Source: an uncultured Muribaculaceae bacterium (GTDB lineage: Bacteria; Bacteroidota; Bacteroidia; Bacteroidales; Muribaculaceae). From it: 14,198 nucleotides of DNA. Where the stretch lies: contig CALHWU010000119.1 of assembly GCA_938039795.1 (NCBI GenBank), positions 1-14,198 of the forward strand, read 5' to 3'. A program made the position numbers and the translations under genes. The notes under the pieces were generated by a model. The model saw only the letters and a list, made by a program, of their open reading frames with translations, had not been told where the DNA came from and did not search any database. Positions 6,667-12,520 of the stretch are shown here, piece by piece. Position 1 is the stretch's first letter; every line of letters starts with the position of its first letter.

Positions 6667-6698
6667 CAAAGTTACGAATTTGTTGCGTGATATGCAAT
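6667..6698 (-). promoter_or_regulatory. Promoter of the thioredoxin-like gene
   Basis: ATTG (6695-6698) - 20 bases - TAACTTTG (6667-6674) on the minus strand. The -7 box is an exact TAnnTTTG match and the -33 element matches three of four bases. Expected start near 6663. The rest of the gap up to the gldB-like stop at 6789 shows nothing I can name. Confidence 0.75.
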
Positions 6699-6788
6699 TC
6701 CCGAGCTGTGTCGGAGTGTCGCGATCGGTCGGCACATGGCTTGTGGCGCGGGATTCGGGCTGTTGTTAAATTTGGTTAACATGGGGCG

Positions 6789-7730
6789 CTATGGCGCATA
6801 TCTCGTCTCGCGCAGTGTCTGATCCGCGAGGTAGTAGCCTGGTCGCAGCAGCGTTTCCGCGGCCGAGTCAGGATGCGAGTCGAGGTATGCCTCGGCTATG
6901 CGCCATCCGATGAATCGACCAGCAAGGGACGGCGCCCTTTCGCCAAGCACCGAGGCCGAAGCTCCTTCGCGGAGCATTGCGTTGGCCAGGCGGACCGAAC
7001 GGTTGAACAGCATGTCGGAGCCTACCATGCGTTGCCATATCTCCTTCTCGTAGCGGCTCAGTCGGTCGAAGTCGTCTTCGGGAATTCCTATGGCTTTGGC
7101 CGCGTCGCCGGGCATAAGATGTGCGAGAACAGTTGCAATCGCTCCCTCGTAGAGCATACGTTGCAGGAGAGTCGGCGAGTCTGGCGCCTGAAACGGATAT
7201 GCGGCACGTACTGTTGCCTCGGCTATGTCGCGGGTCATCCGTGACGGTTCCTTGCGGGCTCGCTGGTAAGCCGCAAACGAGCTGTAGCCGTCGTAATCCG
7301 ATCCGAGATAGTGGTTGAGCCCGATGATGACAACGCTGTCTGTCCCGGGAGGAATAATGACCGACTGCGAGTAGGGTATGACGGTGGCGTAAATCCGGCG
7401 TGTCAGCTGCGCTGCGGGCAGCGTGGCTGCGATATTGTCGTATAATTCATTGATTTCATCAGTAAATGCCGAGAGATCGGGCATGATCGAGTCGACATTA
7501 TGGCCGAATACCCTCATGGCCTCGGATTGACCGAACTGTCGGGCGAATGTCCGCCACTCAGTCGTGTCGTAGCCCGCACCGAATGCGATCATCATGGAGG
7601 ATGCGCCTCCGGGGGATGAATAAAGGGCGTCGGCCGACGTGAGTCTCTCCACGCTCACCCGGCCGGCCGGCGTATGGCGGCATCCGGCGGCAAGCAGCGG
7701 CAAGAGCAGTAGGATGATTAGCGGTTTCAT
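6789..7730 (-). CDS. GldB-like lipoprotein
   Basis: 313 residues from the ATG at 7730. MKPLIILLLLPLLAAGC is a clean lipoprotein signal with the cysteine at residue 17. An in-frame ATG at 7868 would add 46 residues that destroy this signal and would lie upstream of the promoter box, so 7730 is chosen. The body resembles GldB: EWRTFARQFGQSEAMRVFGH, DEINELYDNIAATLPAAQLT, VIIGLNHYLGSDYDGYSSFA, and a later MLYEGAIATVLAHLMPGDAA. GldB is required for gliding in Flavobacterium, but homologues are widespread in non-gliding Bacteroidales, where the role is unknown. The fold is related to zinc-peptidase-like proteins, but no HExxH is present here, so no protease activity is expected. It diverges from the amidase gene through a shared promoter region, suggesting coordinated envelope expression. 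Confidence 0.8.
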   Translation of the reverse strand: MKPLIILLLLPLLAAGCRHTPAGRVSVERLTSADALYSSPGGASSMMIAFGAGYDTTEWRTFARQFGQSEAMRVFGHNVDSIMPDLSAFTDEINELYDNIAATLPAAQLTRRIYATVIPYSQSVIIPPGTDSVVIIGLNHYLGSDYDGYSSFAAYQRARKEPSRMTRDIAEATVRAAYPFQAPDSPTLLQRMLYEGAIATVLAHLMPGDAAKAIGIPEDDFDRLSRYEKEIWQRMVGSDMLFNRSVRLANAMLREGASASVLGERAPSLAGRFIGWRIAEAYLDSHPDSAAETLLRPGYYLADQTLRETRYAP

Positions 7731-7733
7731 ATG

Positions 7734-7767
7734 GCCAAAGTTACGCAAAAAAGTAGGTAACTTTGGC
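7734..7767. promoter_or_regulatory. Divergent promoter pair inside a perfect 11-base inverted repeat
   Basis: GCCAAAGTTAC (7734-7744) and GTAACTTTGGC (7757-7767) are exact inverted copies separated by 12 A-rich bases. Each arm contains an exact TAACTTTG box: minus strand 7736-7743 for the gldB-like gene, 5 bases before its ATG, and plus strand 7758-7765 pointing at the amidase. Neither has a good TTTG -33 element. The repeat may also be a regulator site. Confidence 0.65.
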
Positions 7768-7817
7768 TTCTGAAGCCGATTTTGAGGTGAATATGGGCAA
7801 AAATGGCCGATATTTAC

Positions 7818-7825
7818 TAACTTTG
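7818..7825 (+). promoter_or_regulatory. Second -7 box for the amidase gene
   Basis: TAACTTTG, an exact TAnnTTTG match, 74 bases before the amidase ATG. No clear -33 element. It would give a leader of about 70 bases that contains the hairpin at 7839-7869. Confidence 0.6.
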
Positions 7826-7838
7826 CGCTTTGATTGGT

Positions 7839-7869
7839 GTTGCCGCCCCCGACTGCCGGGTGCGGCAAC
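7839..7869 (+). promoter_or_regulatory. Leader hairpin before the amidase gene
   Basis: GTTGCCGC (7839-7846) pairs perfectly with GCGGCAAC (7862-7869); CCC and GGG inside can extend the stem past a bulged base. No T-run follows, so it is not a standard terminator. It ends 30 bases before the ATG and could stabilise the mRNA or affect translation. Confidence 0.5.
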
Positions 7870-7899
7870 TGAAACGGAATAATTCAATTGACGCTAAAT

Positions 7900-9141
7900 A
7901 TGCACGGAATAATCCGCTTTATATCGGTCGCTCTGGCCGTCGCGATAATGTCGCTGACGGCTTCGGCTGAAGATTTCATATTGGTAATCGATGCCGGACA
8001 CGGTGGCACCGATCATGGTGCGTCAGGCATCATAACCCGCGAGAAGGACATCAATCTCGCCGTCGCAAAGAAACTGGGGAAGCTTGTGGAGGACAACTGC
8101 AAGGATGTGAAAGTGGTCTATACACGCGATGACGACAGATTCGTCACGCTTCAGGGCCGCGCCGATATAGCCAACAAGGCCGGAGGCGACCTGTTCATAT
8201 CCATTCATACCAATGCCATTGACAAGAAAGCCCGCAATTACCGGACTGTGGCCGGAGCGTCGGTATATACTCTCGGTTTCCGCCGCACGGAGGAAAACCT
8301 TGCGGTGGCAATGCGTGAAAACTCCGTCATGAAGCTTGAGGATGATTATACTACCGTCTACGAAGGTTTCGATCCGTCATCGACCGAATCCTACATCATA
8401 TTCGAGATGAGCCGCAACAAGCATGTGGAGCAGAGCGTAGCGGCAGCCCAGGCCATTCAGGAGGAACTGATAGCTTCAGCCGGACGCCGTGACAGGGGCG
8501 TGCGGCAGGCCAATTTCTGGGTGCTGTTCAAGACGAGTATGCCGGCCGTACTGGTAGAGCTTGATTTTATATGCAATCCCGTTCAGGAGAAATATATGGC
8601 ATCAGACAAAGGACGCCAGCAGATGGCCGAGGCGATCTTCAACGGCTTCCGTGAATACAAGCTCTCGGTCGATCATCAGAAGGCTACTCTCAAAGGCGAG
8701 ACCCCCGACCGCCAGAAGAAAACAATGCCGCGTCAGCAACGTCGGCTCACCCCGGTGGATCCTCCTGTCATGGAGGTGACTACTCCTGCCGGTTCAGCAG
8801 CCGGTGACCATTCCGGCAAGGATGGGACGTCGGCCGACAGTATGACCGCTGAAGAAACCTCCACGGCATCGGATAGCCATGGCGAGAAGTCAGCTGACAA
8901 AACCGAACGGCGCATCATATACAAGATCCAGTTCATGACCGGCATGAAGCAGCTGGGCAAAAAATCATCGGAATACAAGGGCATGACTGATGTGGAGATG
9001 TATAAGGAGGGGCGTGTCTATAAATATACGGTAGGATCATATGATTCGTTTGATGACGCTCAAAAACGTCTGAAAAAAGTGAAAAAGCAGTTCTCTGACG
9101 CGTTCATCATCAAGACATGCGACGGCAAAAGAGTTAAATAA
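7900..9141 (+). CDS. Exported N-acetylmuramoyl-L-alanine amidase with C-terminal SPOR-like domain
   Basis: 413 residues from the ATG at 7900; an in-frame TTG at 7888 adds only four residues and is less likely. The signal peptide runs to TASA|EDF (cleavage after about residue 23), so the enzyme is periplasmic. It cleaves the amide bond between MurNAc and the stem peptide. Amidase_3 zinc and catalytic residues are all present: H34 in DAGHGGTDHGASG, E48 in REKDINLAV, H103 in SIHTNA, and E220 in VLVELDFICN. A low-complexity Thr/Ser/Asp-rich linker (~265-330) leads to a SPOR-like domain (~337-413: YKIQFMTG..., RVYKYTVGSYDSFDDAQKRL), which in relatives binds denuded peptidoglycan at division sites. 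The MCE gene follows after 37 bases, probably in one operon. Confidence 0.96.
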   Translation: MHGIIRFISVALAVAIMSLTASAEDFILVIDAGHGGTDHGASGIITREKDINLAVAKKLGKLVEDNCKDVKVVYTRDDDRFVTLQGRADIANKAGGDLFISIHTNAIDKKARNYRTVAGASVYTLGFRRTEENLAVAMRENSVMKLEDDYTTVYEGFDPSSTESYIIFEMSRNKHVEQSVAAAQAIQEELIASAGRRDRGVRQANFWVLFKTSMPAVLVELDFICNPVQEKYMASDKGRQQMAEAIFNGFREYKLSVDHQKATLKGETPDRQKKTMPRQQRRLTPVDPPVMEVTTPAGSAAGDHSGKDGTSADSMTAEETSTASDSHGEKSADKTERRIIYKIQFMTGMKQLGKKSSEYKGMTDVEMYKEGRVYKYTVGSYDSFDDAQKRLKKVKKQFSDAFIIKTCDGKRVK

Positions 9142-9178
9142 CACAACCATATAACGATTTAATACAATCTTCCCTACA

Positions 9179-10078
9179 ATGAAAACAATGCAAAAGAAGG
9201 AGCTGATGATCGGTCTGACCGTGTTGATCACTCTTCTCATACTCTTTTTCGGCATAGATTACCTGAAGGGTGTCAATGTGTTCAAGGCTGCCAACTATTA
9301 CTATGCATCATATACCAATGTGGCCGGACTTGCACAGTCGGCTCCCGTGACTGTCAACGGCTATAAAGTCGGGCTGGTGCGTGAGATAAACTACGAGTAT
9401 GATAATCCGGGGCATGTAAGGGTGGAGCTGTCGCTTGACCGCAAGCTGCAGCTTCCGGTGGGTACGGAGGCGGTGCTGGTGACCGATATGCTCGGAACCT
9501 CTTCCATCGAGCTTAAGATGGGCCGCGAAAGCCAGATGCACAAGGTCGGCGACAAACTCATCGGAGCCAATGCGGCCGGACTGATGGATAATGTCACCAA
9601 GGATCTTCTCCCCGCGGTGAGCTCGGCTCTTCCAAAGATCGACTCGCTCCTGACAGCGGTCACAGCCATTGTGTCGGATCCGGCGCTGCTTGGTGCCGTG
9701 AAGAGGCTCGACGCTGTGATGGCCAATCTGGAGCGGAGTACGTCGGCTCTGTCGGCGACAATGGCCCGTACGCCGGCCATAGCCTCGGATGCGCAGACTA
9801 CTATGGCAAATGTGCGTCAGATCAGTACAGATCTCACAGAGGTTACAGCTGCCCTCCGCAGGATGCCTCTTGACTCTACCATGGCCAACGTGCAGAGCCT
9901 CACCGAGCGTCTTAACCAGATATCCGGACAGCTCCAGAGCCGCGATTCTTCGCTGGGCCTGCTCCTTAATGATCCGTCGCTCTACAACTCTCTCAATGCG
10001 GCTGTAGGAAGTCTTGACTCGCTTCTTCAGGACGTCAAGCGTCATCCTAAACGCTATATCAGCATCAAACTCCTTTAA
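9179..10078 (+). CDS. MCE/MlaD-like inner-membrane-anchored lipid-transport protein
   Basis: 299 residues. A single N-terminal membrane helix (~8-26, IGLTVLITLLILFFGIDYLK) is followed by an MCE domain (~38-115): YYASYTNVAGLAQSAPVTVN, GYKVGLVREI, and LVTDMLGTSSIELKMG. Residues ~135-299 are long helical, coiled-coil-like sequence (repeated LDSLL, ATMARTP, LTERLNQISGQLQSRDSSLG). MCE proteins form hexameric rings that carry lipids between membranes, working with an ABC-type permease and ATPase (MlaE/MlaF); neither is in this window. The ATG at 9179 is used; a second at 9188 is possible. It lies 37 bases behind the amidase with no promoter between, so the two are likely co-expressed; this pairing recurs in Bacteroidetes as far as I recall. 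Exact substrate unknown. Confidence 0.93.
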   Translation: MKTMQKKELMIGLTVLITLLILFFGIDYLKGVNVFKAANYYYASYTNVAGLAQSAPVTVNGYKVGLVREINYEYDNPGHVRVELSLDRKLQLPVGTEAVLVTDMLGTSSIELKMGRESQMHKVGDKLIGANAAGLMDNVTKDLLPAVSSALPKIDSLLTAVTAIVSDPALLGAVKRLDAVMANLERSTSALSATMARTPAIASDAQTTMANVRQISTDLTEVTAALRRMPLDSTMANVQSLTERLNQISGQLQSRDSSLGLLLNDPSLYNSLNAAVGSLDSLLQDVKRHPKRYISIKLL

Positions 10079-10374
10079 GCGTAGCGGCAGTTGTCGGAGC
10101 AGTCATCGCTTATTCAGACTGATTATAAATAACGATTGAAGAGGGCCGGCCTTTGCGCCGGCTCTCCCCGTTAGCTGACAAGCCGCCGTTAACGTTTCCG
10201 GCATGCGTTGATGGCGGGTGCTCTTTTTGGGAGAGGCGTCAGTGTAACTCGTTGGCGGTCAGGGAGGCACGCTGTGCTCGAAAGCCGACGGCTGGAGATT
10301 GCGCTTATGCTCTCTGTAAGGGACTGAAAGTCAGTATAGTTGAAAAATACTTATGATTTGCAAATAAAAACGCC
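10079..10374. other. Intergenic region before dnaA, with one strong hairpin
   Basis: About 300 bases without a gene I can support. A GC-rich hairpin GAGG-GCCGGC (10141-10150) / GCCGGC-TCTC (10157-10166) with a 6-base loop starts 62 bases after the MCE stop. It could end that transcript, but no T-run follows, so it is not a standard terminator. Smaller dyads (CGTTAACG near 10190; GACT/AGTC near 10322) are unexplained. A 67-codon open frame here starts at TTG with no promoter and an unlikely composition. Confidence 0.5.
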
Positions 10375-10406
10375 TTTGTTTTTGTCTTTTTTTTGCCCCA
10401 ATTTTG
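10375..10406 (+). promoter_or_regulatory. dnaA promoter
   Basis: TTTG (10375-10378) - 20 bases including a long T-run - CAATTTTG (10399-10406). The -33 matches exactly; the -7 box differs from TAnnTTTG only at the first base. Expected start near 10411, leaving a leader of about 50 bases. That leader contains the dyad AGAGCG-CA-CGCTCT (10418-10431), a possible operator or short hairpin. Confidence 0.65.
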
Positions 10407-10460
10407 CATCCGGTAAAAGAGCGCACGCTCTCCTCTAATCAATAATCATAACGCAACAAA

Positions 10461-11849
10461 ATGGAGCAGAATCATACGCAGATGTGGGATAATTGTCTTG
10501 AGATTTTTCATGACAATCTTCCCAAGGAGCAGTTTGAGGCCTGGTTCAGGCCGGTCACCTCGATCAGCTTCACCGACGGAAACCTGAATATCAGAGTGCC
10601 GTCGCAATTCTTCGTAGAACAGCTTGAAGAGCGCTATTTCAAGCTTATCAGCAAGACCCTTCATAAGGTCTACGGGCCATCGGTGAAGCTTTTTTACCAC
10701 TTCGACCAAGTATCCGACGATCCGTCCACTGCCGTCACGATGGAGAGCTCCAATCCGTCCACGGCTGTAGCTCCGGCTCCGGGAGCGTCATCCAACCCCT
10801 TTGCTCCGAAGCCCCAGCCGGCTGATATTGATGCTCAGCTTAATCCCCGCTACACGTTCGAGAACTATTGCATCGGAGTGAGCAACCGCGTGGCGCGTTC
10901 GATCGGCGAGGCCATCGCGTCGGATCCGAAGTGCAAGACATTCAACCCGCTCTTTATATTCGGATCGCCCGGCGTCGGCAAGACCCATCTGATACAGGCC
11001 ATCGGCATACGCATCAAGGAGCTGAATCCGCAGCAGAGGGTGCTGTATGTGACGGCGCGCCTCTTCGAGAGCCAGTATACTACGGCTCTGCGCAGCGGAC
11101 GCATCAACGACTTCATCAATTTCTACCAGAGCATCGACGTGCTCATCCTCGACGATATACAGGATCTTATCGGCAAGACGAGCACTCAGGGCACATTCTT
11201 CCATATATTCAACCATCTTCAGCTCAATCAGAAGCAGATAATACTCTCGTCGGATACACGTCCGTCGATGATGGAAGGCATGGAGAAACGCATGCTCGAC
11301 CGGTTCAAGTGGGGTATGACAGCCGAGCTCGAGAAGCCCGACTACAATCTGCGGCGCGAGGTGCTCGAGCGCAAGGCCATGAAGGACGGTCTGGTGATCC
11401 CCGACGATGTGCTCGACTTCATAGCTGGCAATGTCACTGATTCCATAAGGGAGCTCGAAGGCATTATGGTGTCGCTCATAGCGCATGCAACGGTGCTCGG
11501 CTGTGAGATCTCCGTCGACCTCGCCCGCAAGGTGCTCGGCAATGCGGTAAAGATCAATCGCCGTCAGGTCAATTTTGAAATGATAGCTCAGGAAGTGAGC
11601 GCCTACTATAAGATAGAGCCCGACCAGCTGTTTACCAAGTCGCGCCGCAGGGAGATATCCGATGCCCGCCAGATGGTGATGTTCCTGGCTAAAAAACATG
11701 CCAAAATGGGTCTGAAGGCAATCGGTTCACGCCTGTCGAGAACCCACGCTACGGTGCTCTACGCATGCCGCAACATCGAGGAGCGTCTGCCGCTTGAAAA
11801 GCGGCTGCAGGAGGATCTCTCGAAGCTCGAATCAGCCATATTGTCATGA
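10461..11849 (+). CDS. dnaA: Chromosomal replication initiator protein DnaA
   Basis: 462 residues, full length. Domain I (1-~85: WDNCLEIFHDNLPKEQFEAW) binds DnaB and other partners; domain II (~86-125) is a Ser/Pro/Ala-rich linker; domain III is the AAA+ ATPase, starting at NPRYTFENYCIGVSNRVARS. Walker A is GSPGVGKTHL (168-177), Walker B LILDDIQDL (228-236), the box VII arginine lies in LDRFKWGM (R281) and sensor 2 in DSIRELEGIM (R330). Domain IV (~365-462) is the DnaA-box-binding helix-turn-helix, ending RLSRTHATVLYACRNIEERL. The usual R-D-H at the base-reading helix is R-T-H here. DnaA binds oriC and opens the duplex. The gene stands alone, without dnaN, as is common in this phylum. No DnaA-box cluster is seen nearby, so oriC is probably elsewhere. 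Confidence 0.98.
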   Translation: MEQNHTQMWDNCLEIFHDNLPKEQFEAWFRPVTSISFTDGNLNIRVPSQFFVEQLEERYFKLISKTLHKVYGPSVKLFYHFDQVSDDPSTAVTMESSNPSTAVAPAPGASSNPFAPKPQPADIDAQLNPRYTFENYCIGVSNRVARSIGEAIASDPKCKTFNPLFIFGSPGVGKTHLIQAIGIRIKELNPQQRVLYVTARLFESQYTTALRSGRINDFINFYQSIDVLILDDIQDLIGKTSTQGTFFHIFNHLQLNQKQIILSSDTRPSMMEGMEKRMLDRFKWGMTAELEKPDYNLRREVLERKAMKDGLVIPDDVLDFIAGNVTDSIRELEGIMVSLIAHATVLGCEISVDLARKVLGNAVKINRRQVNFEMIAQEVSAYYKIEPDQLFTKSRRREISDARQMVMFLAKKHAKMGLKAIGSRLSRTHATVLYACRNIEERLPLEKRLQEDLSKLESAILS

Positions 11850-11943
11850 CCGGCAGTGGCGCCAGCCATTCCCGGAAAGTAGGCGCCTATATGTCGACAT
11901 CTCGGGGGCGGATGTTAAATATGCGTCCGGCGTAATTCACACA
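11850..11943. other. Short intergenic region after dnaA
   Basis: It contains two GGCGCC copies (11858-11863, 11882-11887) that can pair over 18 bases, and the 10-base perfect palindrome ATGTCGACAT (11891-11900). No T-run terminator for dnaA is visible. The core TGTCGACA recurs at 12069-12076, beyond the next promoter. Confidence 0.4.
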
Positions 11944-11975
11944 TTTGCAGTTCCCGCTTAAAAAAGCTAATTTTG
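11944..11975 (+). promoter_or_regulatory. Consensus promoter of the small unit downstream of dnaA
   Basis: TTTG (11944-11947) - 20 bases - TAATTTTG (11968-11975): exact match to both elements of the Bacteroidetes primary promoter. Expected start near 11980, about 26 bases before the ATG at 12006. Confidence 0.82.
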
Positions 11976-12005
11976 CACGGACAATCAACGTATACTAACT
12001 GTTAT

Positions 12006-12317
12006 ATGTCAACAATCAAATCGTTAACAAGCTATTATGCAGATGCCGGCGGATCGTGCCGGCAGGATTGTCGACAGGTCGGCATTCTGATGTCGAGAGG
12101 CGTTGAGAATAACAATGCCGAAGCGCAACTCGCTGTCAGCGAGACCTTGGGGGGTATTTCCGGTTGTAAGTCGGTTGGTATACCGACCGTTTTCAGTAGT
12201 TTCAGTCTGCTCATCGCTGATGCGGTGGGCCGTTTTCGTATGTCTGATCCGTTGGGGGCAGTCGATTGTTTATGCCTTGCAGCGGATAAGCCAAACAGTA
12301 ACAACACAGCATCATAA
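12006..12317 (+). CDS. Small unrecognised ORF in its own transcription unit (protein or structured RNA)
   Basis: 103 codons from the ATG at 12006, the first ATG after a consensus promoter, to a TAA at 12315-12317. I do not recognise the product. It has five cysteines (C18, C22, C54, C88, C90, i.e. CxxxC and CxC), a mildly hydrophobic stretch (GIPTVFSSFSLLIADAVG, ~58-75), no signal peptide and an Asn/Ser-rich tail. Third-base composition is close to even, unlike the G/C-rich third positions of neighbouring genes such as dnaA, which weakens the coding case. The same DNA is rich in hairpins: 12044-12064, 12080-12120, 12129-12143, 12170-12187. A longer version starting at TTG 11973 would overlap the -7 box and is rejected. 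The unit ends at a strong terminator 100 bases on. Either a small cysteine-containing protein or a ~465-base non-coding RNA is possible. Confidence 0.35.
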   Translation: MSTIKSLTSYYADAGGSCRQDCRQVGILMSRGVENNNAEAQLAVSETLGGISGCKSVGIPTVFSSFSLLIADAVGRFRMSDPLGAVDCLCLAADKPNSNNTAS

Positions 12318-12415
12318 TCCGGTCAGCTTTTACAGCTGACTATCCTGTATATAAATAAGTGAGCGATCGACCCGAGAGGAAATGCCGCTCACATCCCTGT
12401 AAAAATTACACTTGG
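12318..12415 (+). other. 3' part of the small transcript, hairpin-rich
   Basis: It contains GTCAGCT/AGCTGAC (12322-12328 / 12334-12340, 5-base loop), GTGAGCG/CGCTCAC (12359-12365 / 12386-12392) and TGTAA/TTACA (12398-12402 / 12406-12410), followed directly by the terminator. These lie after the ORF stop, so they are not constrained by coding. The density is unusual for an ordinary 3' UTR. Confidence 0.5.
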
Positions 12416-12452
12416 AAGAGCCAACCGTGAGGTCCGCTCTTTTTTATTTTTT
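12416..12452 (+). terminator. Rho-independent terminator of the small unit
   Basis: AAGAGC (12416-12421) pairs with GCTCTT (12436-12441), with an inner ACC/GGT stem and a GTGA loop. It is followed by TTTTTTATTTTTTT on the plus strand. Confidence 0.92.
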
Positions 12453-12460
12453 TACGATTA

Positions 12461-12492
12461 TTTTCATATCCCGGTGATTTTAGGTAATTTTG
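12461..12492 (+). promoter_or_regulatory. Promoter of the C1-family peptidase gene
   Basis: TTTT (12461-12464) - 20 bases - TAATTTTG (12485-12492). The -7 box is exact and the -33 element matches three of four bases. The leader is about 24 bases. This shows the peptidase is transcribed independently of the unit before it. Confidence 0.75.
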
Positions 12493-12520
12493 TGGAACAG
12501 GAACATTTACATTTTTAGAT

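Noticed and set aside
7888..7890. TTG as amidase start
   Set aside because: The ATG at 7900 gives a cleaner signal peptide and is the normal start type here; the extra four residues add nothing recognisable.
10141..10166. Standard rho-independent terminator after the MCE gene
   Set aside because: The stem is strong, but CCCC follows instead of a T-run, so it is recorded only as a hairpin in the intergenic entry.
10153..10356. 67-codon ORF between the MCE gene and dnaA
   Set aside because: It starts at TTG inside the 10141-10166 hairpin, has no promoter of its own, and the product has no coherent features.
10079..10460. Replication origin next to dnaA
   Set aside because: I see no cluster of TTATNCACA boxes or adjacent AT-rich unwinding repeats. 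The T-rich run at 10379-10394 is part of the promoter spacer. GC-skew analysis of the whole genome would decide.
12035..12307. 90-codon minus-strand ORF in the small unit after dnaA
   Set aside because: No promoter box or start context on that strand, and the promoter and terminator both point the other way. Not excluded absolutely.
11944..12452. tmRNA, RNase P RNA, 6S or SRP RNA identity for the small unit
   Set aside because: No tRNA-like end or CCA, no GAGGAAAGTCC core, no SRP tetraloop motif, and no single long 6S-like hairpin are visible. A covariance-model search would settle it.
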